A stretch of DNA of 64,000 nucleotides from Ancylostoma caninum. Taxonomy: Eukaryota > Nematoda > Chromadorea > Rhabditida > Ancylostomatidae. Below, in pieces: positions 1-10,120 of the stretch. Each line of letters begins with the position of its first letter. Position 1 is the stretch's first letter. The notes beneath the pieces are model-generated. The model was not told where the DNA came from, did not search any database, and saw only the letters and a list, made by a program, of their open reading frames with translations. The position numbers were made by a program, and so were the translations under genes. Location: assembly GCA_037903475.1 (NCBI GenBank), contig JBAJFG010000188.1:434001-498000 (forward strand), given 5' to 3'.

Positions 1-1431
1 TAAGCCACTTTTCCGGCGTAAGTTATGTGATCTGAGCGATGTTTCTCTGCGGCTTGTCCTGTATTGAAGACACCGTTCCAAAGTCGCTGTACATACATAT
101 ACATATGTTGACCACTCGGTGCACCTAGTGAGTGGAAGGATGCAAGACCTGATGATTGCAAATCGGGAGCTGAAGAAAACGTAAACAATTGTAGTATTCG
201 GAGGCACAAAAATATGTAGCATAAATTGCAGTGATTTCGAATGGTACAGCTGGGAATTCCTCAACAACAAAAAAAAAACAAAAAAAAAGACTAGTGGTTG
301 GAAGTTTACATTATTCCAGGGTTCAGGAACCAGCAACGAACCGACTCGAAACCCGAGTCATTCTCACTCCGTACCCTTGCACTAGCTAGCAGCTCCATAA
401 GAGGAGCTCCAAATAAACCGCAGAGGTCAAATCCGATTCCATGAAAAACGAAAAAAAGAGGTGCAACGTTATCAACGAAAAAAGTAGTGCTGCATATGTC
501 ACACCTACACTTTTTTTCCTGCTATTAAACATAGCAGAGATGCAATATTTTGTTACAGAGTTATTTGCGTGCAAAATGCGGAGAGATCAGACGTACCTCT
601 TGTGAATCACCGTGCTTGTGAGATCGAAATAAGTTTTTGATGGGATGGATGAGAGAGCGAAAGTTCTTCTTCCATACCACTGACAAAAGTTATACTTGTA
701 CATAATTAAAATTGAAAATTACTTCGTAACTATCAAAATAAAATGCAGATAAAAGCAGTGTCTCATCTCAGAATCAATTTTGAGATCTCGACATTAGAAG
801 CCTCTGCACGCGGCGCTGATCACAGAGGAGTATACACATCTCCTTACGAGAATGATGAGAAACCTCATTCAGGAACTGCTTATTTTTGGAGAGATCGAAG
901 CCTCCACACTGCGATACCTATCACAAGGAGTTGCGGCATACCGTGACAGAGGTAATATCGATTGCTGGCGTCTAGCGGGAACGTAACTCCTTATGGTAAC
1001 TATCGTTGTTTAGGAACGTCGAATCCTCTATAAAAAAGGGAACAAAAAAAAGACTTTTTCAACGATCATGTAAGGTGATATGTAAACCACTTTGACCAGA
1101 GTTGCCTGCAATTTTCTGTGCTGGGATTCATGAAACCACAACCGAGAAAGTCAATGATGATTAGCTTCAGTGGTATAGACTACGTAGTGCTAGGAGGCGC
1201 AGGACGTGGGAATTATTTGCTAGCCAGGATTCGCCCTGCAATGCCGTCATGAATTCTAAAAATCTCGAAATTGGTCCTAAAGTGAGACACTACCTTCAAG
1301 TGTGGTGCTATCTATCTGGTGCTGCGGTTGTTTTTCATTCGGGACATCCAGAGGCTTCTCAGAAGCCAAATTCCCCTTTTTGGGGTTGATGGTGCAGTAT
1401 GGGAAGTTTCTGAAGGTGAATTAGAACTTAC
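1..1431. other. Left edge, 3' flank or introns of the K+ channel gene
   Basis: No exon could be placed with confidence here. The downstream half of the two-pore K+ channel (third and fourth transmembrane segments and second pore) should lie on the minus strand in this stretch or beyond the window edge, but I found no second TxGxGD-type filter. A short minus-strand reading just after the 1432 splice donor is basic and could be the cytoplasmic loop, but it would need an intron of about 22 nt, which is too short. The A-rich run near 268-288 is simple sequence. Confidence 0.4.
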
Positions 1432-3145
1432 TGTCGACGATTTGGAACATGATCGTGCCCCAATCGTTGAGAATCGTGATGACCATTGGAATTCCCACCA
1501 AAGCGTAGATCATTGTGAACAGGCGTCCCCAGAAGGTAGTAGCCGCCAAATCGCCATAACCTTCAATAACACAGAAATCAGTCTCTTCCTCATGTACCAT
1601 TTATTTTCATGTGCCTGAACTCTTGAACTTGTATGAATAGGAAAAAAGAAATCATCATAATGAGGTGATCCAAAGCTAGAAAATCACCTTGTGCAAGAGG
1701 TCCTATAAAAAACGGCAATTTTAATCCAAAAAACACTCGAGCCGCTTACCAATAGTAGTGTAAATGGTTCCTGCGTAATACAATCCTCCCCACAAATTCC
1801 ATCTTTTCTCCCGATGGATGATTGGTTTCATAGCCATGCTCACATCATAGCTATCGATCGCCTTCCTAAGCTCTGTCTCATTGAAGAACATCGCTTCTGT
1901 GTTCGCGAAGTACATCATCTGAAAGGCGGCAGCATCAGTCAGGAGACGAGAGTTTGAGCTGCGACAGAAGGCACGTGAGCTTAATAGAGGGAAGGCTCGT
2001 CGCGAGTGGGTGGTATACCGCAGTGAACTAACCCGCGTTTCAGAGCTTCCTCAAAGTCGCTCGGGAAACGCGTAATTCGGCATGGTCCTTCTAGCAATGA
2101 AGATTTGAAAATTTGTTCGCTGAAGGCACGAAGTTTTGTCAATAAGTTGCACCTCTTTCACACTTTTTTGTGTCAATATAAACCCGATTTAGTCTTTGTT
2201 ACCGAAACATGTTTATCTCTTGAAGGCCAGTAAATAGTGGATCTTCATGCCTTCTAGCGAGTGGTCAGGAAGATTCAACTTACACTACGCCAAGATGCAG
2301 CGCAGAAAACCTTCCATTATGTTCAACAACATTTTTTATAGGTGTGCACGATGGTTGCAGCTCTTGCCTTGTAATCCAGGCCGAGAACTGCCGCGCTTTC
2401 AGAGCTAAATTGACACAGATAGACATTTCACGTTTGCTTGCTAGTACCGACTGCGTCTTTTCAGATTCGCCTTCGTCAACTATGCCGCGTCTCCAATTGA
2501 GGGCCTCCCATTTACACCGTCACACTATATACTACTTATGAGCTTCCTTGTTTCTCATTTTCTTTTCTTTTACCTGCGCTGCTCAATTTGCTCTGTGTCT
2601 TTTACTATCCCGTTTTATTCTATGTTTATTTATGTTCCTAATGCCCTTTCATTCCTGTTGTCTTTCATATGCACCTTCCTCGTGCACTTCTGGCCTGACT
2701 ACTCGCTGAACCAGTCACCCTCCAGTTTCTTCTCAACTTTGCACCCACCATTACCGTTCAGCTTTCCTACTTTTGGTCTGCCCTATTACAAGATTAGCTG
2801 GCTACTCGGCATATTGGTTCCGCAGGGCATTTCAGCCAGTATACCTGTGTTCCGAAGCTCCAGCATGCTCTGAAAGCGAATTGCTGGATGGTACAAGTAT
2901 ATCTGGCTACCTCTCCTTCCTGGGCTCAATACTCTGTCATTGTAAGAATATACATCTTATTCTACTAATGGTGATCCGTGCAATGTTACTCGACTAAGTG
3001 TTAATATCTGGGTGAACAGTACTTTGTGGATAGTGAAGCCAAGTTGCCTTTTGCCATACTTTTTTTTTCAAGAACCATCATCCTTCACTGTATACTTGTG
3101 ATGTTACCAGCATTTATGGCGCACCATTCTGGTGTATTGGATAAG

Positions 3146-3200
<55 letters not shown>

Positions 3201-3354
3201 ATATCGCAGCATTGAGGACTAGCTAACCTGGATCTTGTCAACCAGCTCCTTCTTAGCAGCTACGCTCCTGCGGACGAGCTGCGTCACCTCCTCGTCGTTC
3301 TTCAAGTCCTCGTGCCCGCTCTCCAATCCACAGAAAACCAGTGCTCCAGCTAAG
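1432..3354 (-). CDS. Two-pore-domain (TWK-type) potassium channel, partial: three exons
   Basis: Leak-type K+ channel subunit of the plasma membrane; two subunits form a pore. Three minus-strand exons join in phase: 3228-3354, 1750-1918 and 1432-1560. The first encodes the end of TM1 (LAGALVFCGLESGHE) and the start of the extracellular cap. The second completes the cap, with an NET glycosylation-like site, and the first pore helix (WGGLYYAGTIYTTIG). The third completes the filter as TTIGYGD and encodes TM2 (IYALVGIPMVITILNDWG). All junctions are GT-AG with phases 0 and 1, and no stop interrupts the reading. The upstream exon begins in phase 2 after TTGCAG, so N-terminal exons lie at higher coordinates and were not found. 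TM3, the second pore, TM4 and the C terminus are also missing. The 1.3-kb intron between the first two exons holds a decayed retroelement. The family is certain from the filter and TM2; the particular TWK paralogue is not. Confidence 0.85.
2050..3203 (+). mobile_element. Decayed non-LTR retroelement fragment with (TAAA)n tail
   Basis: A plus-strand reading from about 2085 contains KARSFVNKLHLF and, about 16 residues on, KPDLVFVTETCLS. This is the opening of an APE-type endonuclease domain as found in CR1/L2-like non-LTR elements. After that the reading breaks into several frames. The far end is a run of about 14 TAAA units (3145-3203), the short-tandem tail typical of many nematode non-LTR elements. 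No reverse transcriptase was recognised between them, so either this is a heavily decayed copy or the tail belongs to a separate insertion. It lies inside an intron of the K+ channel gene, in antisense orientation to it. Confidence 0.5.
3145..3203. repeat. (TAAA)n microsatellite
   Basis: About fourteen uninterrupted TAAA units lie 25 bases before the splice donor of the channel TM1 exon (read on the minus strand). It is probably the 3' tail of the retroelement remnant to its left. Confidence 0.9.
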
Positions 3355-3359
3355 CTGCA

Positions 3360-4890
3360 ATCGGACATTAAAGTTTTTTTTTGACATACTGCATCGTAGA
3401 TAACGAGGGAAGGTTTATGGCCTCATGCAAACAAATTTAAAAGTTCTTCCAGCTCCATCTCAGACAAAGTGCCGGAAATTTGGCAGCAGGATAGGGATGT
3501 TTCGGGAATTCCACCGCAAAATAGAAAAGCTTTCAACAAAAAAAAAACAGCAGCAGAGAGAGAATCACAGAAGGATAGATGCACAACGGGCTGAACTTTG
3601 TTTATGAGATTTGTTTTAGCAAAACATTTCCCCGTGAGTGAAGAGGTTTTGAGAGTTCTATCCGAACACGTCTAAATCTCTAAACATCTCGAGGTCTTAC
3701 CTAACTTAGATAAATACGTGGTTCAAGTCAGTTTTAGCAAGTATATATTTTGGCGCTGTAAATATCTTGAATAGCAACTGTATCTTGGTGCGAGCAGAAC
3801 TGCCCTTCAACCTAATATCCCGACTATCTTTTTGGCAAAACTTGCAAAGGGTAGTCGCACGTCCTCAGTGTGAGGGGTGTCCGCGTGCTGAGCGTTCAGT
3901 CACGAAATGGATTCGTTGAACTTAGGTGTTGCTGAGAGTTGATACCAGCAGTACTTCTTGAGCGGCATCCACCAGCCCAAAATCGAAACTCTCTGAGGCA
4001 GACAACCACTTCCATGATGTCTCTTCAACAGTAATGGCTTCCACCTAGACGCTGTTCCCCAGCAGATCGAGCTGCATTTGTTCCACTATTGTAGGGGAAC
4101 AGTTGGCGATGTCGGAGATGGTCGCTTCTGTGGAACTGGATGGTCCCATTTCATCCGGCAGAAAACGAAGCATAGCAAGAATTGGGAAAGTTGTTCGTAA
4201 TAATCGTCAAGAGCAAATTGAGAGCTAAGAAGACCTATGACATGCAATCGATCTTATCATAAATCCTAGCAAAAAGCTGAGCCGAAAAAAAACTGCACGA
4301 ACTTATTGCCCAAACCAATACTTATACTTCGCCTGACCAACCTATTCCAGCTATGAAATGGAACAGTGTGATAGCGAAAGATGTCCCATTTAGCACGAGG
4401 AACTCCTAATCTCCAGATTAACGAGTAGCTTTGAGCTTCTCTTTAACGTTTATGGGCCTCACCATTAGACAAAGGTGAAAGAGGCTCGCGGAGCTAGCTG
4501 ATGGCATGCGCCAGCATGCTCTAGTAATGCCCTGAGGGGATTCCATGTTTGGTAGACATTATGGAGCCTCCTACAGATAAACACAAACATCGTACTGCAC
4601 CACTTTTAGCTAAGTACACGAAAATGAGGTTCATAGCCAACAAAAACATTTTATATAGTTACTAAAATTGTATCTTTGAGCCGATTATCCTCACATTCGA
4701 GCCGGAAAGAGCCACGACTTCTCTAGGATTTCCTTAGAGGATTTCCTATTTAACGTTCAGCAGTTCTCATTATGTTCACCACCATTGAAACTAGCTAAGA
4801 CACTGTTGAAAACTGAATTATAAAGGTCGTGGGTACATGTATGAAATGCTAAGGTCCAAAACTTTGAGAGAGAGAATCGCTAAAAAATAG
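3360..4890. other. Non-coding stretch holding one copy of a diverged repeat
   Basis: Expected to contain the 5' introns of the K+ channel, but no N-terminal exon was recognised. The part from 3960 to about 4340 is homologous to 14277-14700 (see the repeat entries). The plus-strand ORF at 3425-3607 is low complexity and has no family resemblance. Confidence 0.4.
3960..4340 (-). repeat. Diverged dispersed repeat, copy A (possible gene fragment)
   Basis: Aligns by eye with 14277-14700 over its whole length, with many substitutions and indels. Shared landmarks are a TTCAACAGTAATGGCTTCCAC-like block, a GTAG..GGAACAG block, a GATGTCGGAG block, and AACTTATTGCCCAA near the end. Read on the minus strand, the two copies translate to similar peptides (VEAITVEET..KWLSAS here, VEEITIEGT..KWMPAS in copy B), so the repeat may derive from a coding exon. 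An in-frame stop is present here. The family was not recognised. Confidence 0.5.
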
Positions 4891-4892
4891 CT

Positions 4893-5075
4893 AGGTGGAC
4901 AAGCGGTGGTCATTTGGCGGCGCCCATTCTCCAACCCCCCCCCCTCCTCTCGAGAATGGGTCACCGAATTTTTGAAATTACTTCACAGAGAGAGTTGTAT
5001 AGCCCTACTTTTTTGTTAGTTTTTATTACCACTAGCGCCCCTTCGGGACGCTAGAAAGCGGGGTGGGGCAGCCAA
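4893..5075 (-). mobile_element. hAT-like MITE fragment, third copy
   Basis: Reverse-complement relative of the complete MITE at 5667-5936. The shared part is GGGTCACCGAATTTTTGAAA followed by TTACTT, preceded by a C-rich run and CATTCTC. Both ends are degraded and no target duplication is visible. Confidence 0.5.
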
Positions 5076-5419
5076 TTAAGGTATGTGCAAAAGCTTCACA
5101 CGTGTGAAATGCTTGGAAATCAGCAAAAAAAGCAAAACTAATCATCAGCTGAGCTCAAATACGAAATTCTCCTTATGAGTTACGTACACTCTACGGGTCT
5201 GGCCGCCTTGCCAACGTTCTTCGAGTCTTCTCGCCATCCTAGCCTTGCTTGCAGATTCTTAATCCCGCACCTACATGTAAAGCTAATTTCCGATGCACTG
5301 ATAATACCTACTCTTTTTTGTCACATTTCTTACATGCCTATGGACCCGTTATGAACAGCCAACAGAGAGGAAGAAGATATGGTCGACCGAGACACGAATG
5401 AGCGCGTAGCGCTCCACCG

Positions 5420-6240
5420 TCAGACGCGCATCTTGGCGTTTTCCTCACTATTGAGCTACGGCGGACCCATGCTCCATCAGTGCACCCGTATCCTGGGGAT
5501 TATCCCACTGTTGGGCCAGGGCAGACCCATCCTCCATTTGTGGATCTGTATCCTGGCGTTCTTCCCACTACTGGGCCAGCGCAGACCCGATCCATCGGCG
5601 GGACTCGTATCCCGGCGCTTTCCCACTATTCGGCTCATTGCGGACCTAGTATCCATCCGTGGACCCCAGTGGCGGACGCAGAAAGTGGGCGGGAGGGGGG
5701 GCGTGGGAAGAAAAGTGGGGTCTCCGCCGTTTTGGGGACCCAGACGGAAAATAAAATTAATAATAATATTAATTATAATAATAAACAATAAATAAAAAAT
5801 ATATTAAAAATAATAATAAAAATAAACAATTAAAAATAAACTAACACAAGATTTTTATTTGTATTGTAAAGTAATTTCGAAAATTTGGCGACCCATTCTC
5901 GGGGGGGGGCGCGCCCCCCCCCTGCGTCCGCCACTGGTGGACCCGTATCCATTCCTGGCGCTTTCTCCAGGATTGGGCCAGAGCAGACACAATCTCTATC
6001 GATCTCCATCCATCCCTGGACCCTCATCCTGGCGTTTCCCCCACTACTGGGCCACGGCGGACCCTTTCTCCATCGATGGACCCGTACCCTGCCGTTTTCC
6101 CAGTGTTGGGCCGTGGCGGACCCCTTCTCCATCGACGGACCCGTATCCTGCCGTTTTTCCATTGGGCCACGGCGGACTCTTTCTCGATCAGTGGACACCT
6201 ATCATGGTGTTTTTCTGGACTGAGCGGCCCCGGCTCATCT
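5420..6240. repeat. 59-bp minisatellite, interrupted by a MITE
   Basis: About nine degenerate units of 58-60 bp. Recurring parts are CCCGTATCCTGGCGTTTTCC, ACTATTGGGCCACGGCGGACCC and CTCCATCGATGGA. Four units lie at 5420-5666 and five at 5937-6240, with the MITE between them. The period is not a multiple of three and the long ORFs here on both strands are by-products of the repeat, so I do not call a protein. Confidence 0.85.
5667..5936 (+). mobile_element. hAT-type MITE with perfect 8-bp target duplication
   Basis: Non-autonomous DNA element of 270 bp. The ends are CAGTGGCGGACGCAG and its exact inverse CTGCGTCCGCCACTG. It is flanked on both sides by GTGGACCC (5659-5666 and 5937-5944), part of the surrounding minisatellite unit. 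An 8-bp duplication and CAGTG termini are diagnostic of the hAT superfamily. The interior is AT-rich with G/C runs next to the ends, and it encodes nothing. Relatives are at 38289-38549 and 4893-5075. Confidence 0.9.
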
Positions 6241-7325
6241 GTCCGTCATCACTGCAGCCGCACACTTTGCAAATCTCGAAAGTGATGGAACAAAGTTAGG
6301 AAATATTTAGGAAGTTTCATCAACTGCACAAGTTGCACAACTGGTTTAAGAAAATGTCACAACAGCTTATGATGACGCGTTCTTCATCCTGTGAATTTGA
6401 TCGTACTTCTTAAATACAGACGGATCCTCAAGCTGCATAATCTCCGAAGGACCTCAAAGAGAGGTGCGCAAGAAGCATATCCCAAATGAGGGCACCGATT
6501 AAATCCTTCGATACATCCTCCATGGTATGCACACTTCTTTTCGAAGTAGTTATCGTCCACTGTTCCAAAGTTGAGTGAAGTCAACAACAAAGCTCCAGCA
6601 GAGGGGCGACCCTGCTCCGTACATTGCTGCTTCGCATCGTCAAATCGTTGTAAACACTGTCTCGCCTGGAGGGCTCGAGACCGTAGGCGCTGGTCCCACC
6701 GCGAAATCCCGAATGCACCCGACTTCCACTACGTCTATGCACCTATGACGAAACATCGGCCGAATGCCCCATCAGCTTCGCATCCTCGCGAGGCACAGTC
6801 TATAACTGAGTCTCAAGGCGAGCGCATGCGATCACGTGCTAGTTCCCCTACGTCTGCGCTCTGGAAAATTTTGTTGCCCTACCATGATTTATATAAGAGG
6901 ATCTCCGATTTATGTGTTATCAATCATTCCGATCTAAAATCAATTTGAATCCATGGAGTGAAGGAGTTGTTATTCTTCTCCCACGCCCCTCCCCACCCCT
7001 GGCTAGCAGCTCCTACGTCTTGGGGTATTGCCCAGGGGGTACATATACTCGAGTACACAATGAAAGGGTTTTGCTGTGCTTTCCTCCACCATTCCGATAC
7101 AAAACTTCATCTTTTCCGGTTATTTTTAGACATCTTCCCAAATACTGAAACAAGAAAATGTTTTGAACCGAGCAGCGCCACTGTTGTTGTGACGGCTGGT
7201 CAAAGCACAGGTCGAGAACCAGCTGTGGATCGCAGATCGAGGAGTTCCTTCGCGGAGCAACCAAACATCAGCTGTCCCCAACGGCCACGTTATCCACAGA
7301 TTTCTTCAAAGGCTTTTGAAGTATT
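6241..7325. other. Unassigned intergenic stretch
   Basis: No recognised gene or repeat. The ORFs here (for example 6571-6948, +) have no family resemblance that I can see. The last 150 bases may belong to the 5' part of the retroelement that follows. Confidence 0.4.
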
Positions 7326-9480
7326 ATGTCGTGTGGACCTAATTGTTCTATTTGTTCATTGATGAACATGACACCATTAATTGTCTCTAAATCTACTAAA
7401 CTCAAAATCAATGTCTACATAACTGACAATGCAACCTGCAAGAGCACGAATATAATTTACGGCCTGAATTGCACTGCATGTGCAGTATGTGGGTCTCACT
7501 ACTCGAAAAATTAAAGACCGAATTAGAGAGCACTTGTATAACATACATAATTTGAACACGTCCAACTAACTTTATAAACATTACCAAAAGGCTCTTCAGA
7601 TAAATCTTTTACCTTTTCCATTCTTGACAATCTACATGAAAATGCCGATAAATCGATTCTTAATGGAAAAGAAATGTTTTGGATAAGATTGTTAAACACT
7701 GCGAACCCTTTTGGGAACAACGACAAAATTCAAAACTGTGGCAACATATCCAGCATCACAAATCCACTCACATATAAAAACAACCATACTTATTTTTGCT
7801 TACATATTACAAAAAACCGTGTACAAAGTCATGCTAGAGTTCACAAAAAACAGAAAACACCTGAAAATGAAGTCAACGAATTGATCCAGTTCATGAAAAC
7901 CCACCCAAATTTTCACAATATACGCCAGTATCTATGTAAATTACGAAAAAAGACAATCAAACGAATCGTATCATTATGCTACACATCTGACCTTCTTGAT
8001 GAAATTCCTACAGAATCAAGACATTATTTACTTTGACCTGACCATTATAATCTATAAATCTATACAAAATTTACTCTCGAAAAGAACAAAATATCGAGCA
8101 CTACCCTACGTAGACGAAACATTTGGACTCTCTTGGATTGACGAAGTAATACAAAATTTCCTTGAAGAAGTAAAAAAAAATACCACGTCATGACAACACA
8201 TATTAACAAATTTTCTCTTCTGTATGTATCCACTTTCTCTCCTGTAGATAAACTACTGCATCATATGTAAAAAATTCCACTTGGAGGCAATTATGAAAGA
8301 AATGGGTATCGAAATAAACAACAACAGTATTTCGGTATCAATATGAAAAAACACCTACATAAACTACCTACATGAAACACCAGTTCAAATCGTTGAACGG
8401 CATAACCGTTCTATAATGTTGAACGAACTTACTCCGCTACAGAATCCCACCATATCACTTATTTATGGCATAATCACACTCCATAAGAGCCCTGTTAAAT
8501 TGAGATTCATAACCGAGACATCTACAGGTAGTGTCAAACCAACTGCGGTGGAGCTGACTAAGATTTTCACTTTTATTAAAGAACATTTCCAAAATTGTGT
8601 CAACGCAATACATGTACGCCATAAAGTTTTCTATGGATATCGGTTTATTGATAACATTAACATCAGTGAAAGACTTTGCACAATAAAGTATCCGCAAACT
8701 CAACTCTACTCTACCGGTTTCTTGAGAAATACAGAAGAAATTTTATTATTATGTTTTAAGAATTCTAGTGAAAAGCATATTGCCCACAACGGACACACAC
8801 TTGTTTTTTACAGATCCTCAAAATTCAAAATATAAAACTTACACTGTACAAGAACTTTTATTTCTAGTACACTACGCTCCTAATAATAGCTTCTGTAAAT
8901 TCGGTGAATACATATTTCAACAAAATAATGGAGTACCACAAGGGAGTAACATAAGCCCCTTGTTTACCCTTTCCTATTTAGAGTACCAATATAGTTGTAA
9001 CAACCTTGAAAACCTTAAAAAAATACCAACGTACTACAATGCACACCAATCTCGTACATGGATGATCTACTCATCGTGCACAATCTCAATTTCGATACTA
9101 TAGAAAACATTCTCATTGAAATTCATAAAAACGTCCTCACGTTTGAATCTACGCATAAGGCCATTCACCACTGTAACTACCCAGACATAACAGTTGAAGT
9201 AATAAATAAGCGCATAGTAACGAAAACGTACAACAAAACAGATGATTTTTTTCGGTCAAAATTTCCTCACTTCTCTACAAAGTTGTCAACTGAAGCCAAG
9301 GAAGCCATCGTTTACACCGAAATAGTAAGAATAGCCAGAACATGTGCAAATTCAGACACCTTCGTTGAAAAGACAAAAGCAACCAAAAGACAAATCATTG
9401 ATATGACTTACAGCAATTTTGTTATAACCTCCAATATTCTCAAGTGCATATTCAAAAATCCTTTCATTACATATACATAA
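7326..9480 (+). pseudogene. Penelope-like retroelement, permuted (GIY-YIG before RT), decayed
   Basis: Retroelement encoding a nicking endonuclease and a reverse transcriptase. It opens with a cysteine-rich stretch (CGPNCSIC) and NIIYGLNCTAC. After a frameshift near 7490 comes YVGLTTRKIKDRIREHL, the core of a GIY-YIG nuclease. A segment typical of this group follows (FWIRLLNTANPFGNND, near 7678). The reverse transcriptase comes after it: LHKSPVKLRFI at about 8480, STLYSS-like remains near 8705, NNGVPQGSNISPL at about 8925 and the catalytic YMDDLLI at about 9055. Further conserved blocks run to 9480. At least five frameshifts separate these pieces, so it is dead. Endonuclease-first order matches the permuted Naiad group of Penelope-like elements. 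The alternative is two truncated tandem copies of the ordinary RT-first type; the absence of RT upstream and of GIY-YIG downstream argues against that. Confidence 0.75.
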
Positions 9481-9927
9481 ATACAACCTCAGCGATAACC
9501 ACAGTTCTCTTAAAGATTTTGTTACCACCCTTTTACAAAAAAATAGGATGCAATTTTCATAACTTAAACCAAAATCAAGCAGGGAGTGCACTACGTTTCC
9601 AAACCCAGCTTATGCCCTTTATGGCTGTTTACCTAAGTAGGACTTTCGGTGATAACCATTGACCAAAGTACCATTCACCCATCTAGTGTCTTCATTCTAC
9701 ATCTTCCGACCGCAATACAGTGATGGTGCTCATGCAAATGGTTATAACCAAATTAACTTATAATATCTCCAGTAAATGTTTTGTAATAACCAAAAACCAA
9801 AACAAGTTCACTTTACACCTCTATTCATTTAAATATCTCCCAAGATACGGTGGTGCCACCTAAACGCTAACGATAGAATATCTTAAAGTTTACATTCCTG
9901 TTCACATTAATTAAAAAAGTCTTCAAA
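9481..9927. other. 3' flank of the permuted Penelope-like element
   Basis: AT-rich, with no coding signal. It is probably the 3' non-coding part of the element, leading into the tandem repeats at 9928. The element boundary could not be fixed because no target duplication was identified. Confidence 0.4.
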
Positions 9928-10120
9928 AGTGATCTCTTTGATCACCAAAATGTAAATGTGTGATAAACACTTGCTTAATTATATTAGAAAGGTGATCTTT
10001 TTGACCACTAAAAGGTAAATGTGCGAAAAGCGCATTTACTCAGTCATAATATAGAGGTGATTTCCCTGATCACCGAGATCTAAAAATGCAAAGACACAAT
10101 TTCTCAATGAAAATCAAGTG
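9928..10120. repeat. Three tandem 64-bp units, each with a hairpin
   Basis: Units start at about 9928, 9992 and 10057. Each opens with an inverted repeat around GATC (GTGATCTCTTTGATCAC in the first; the second and third are diverged). This is followed by an AATGTAAATGTG-like block and a T/A-rich stretch. The second unit carries a further small hairpin, GTGCGAAAAGCGCA. The array follows the permuted retroelement and may be part of its 3' end. Confidence 0.7.

Noticed and set aside
1319..1618. 99-codon plus-strand ORF
   Set aside because: It is antisense to the K+ channel pore/TM2 exon, which is clearly the real coding strand.
5379..6299. Long ORFs on both strands of the minisatellite
   Set aside because: They follow from the 59-bp repeat, which is not a multiple of three, and cross a MITE insertion.
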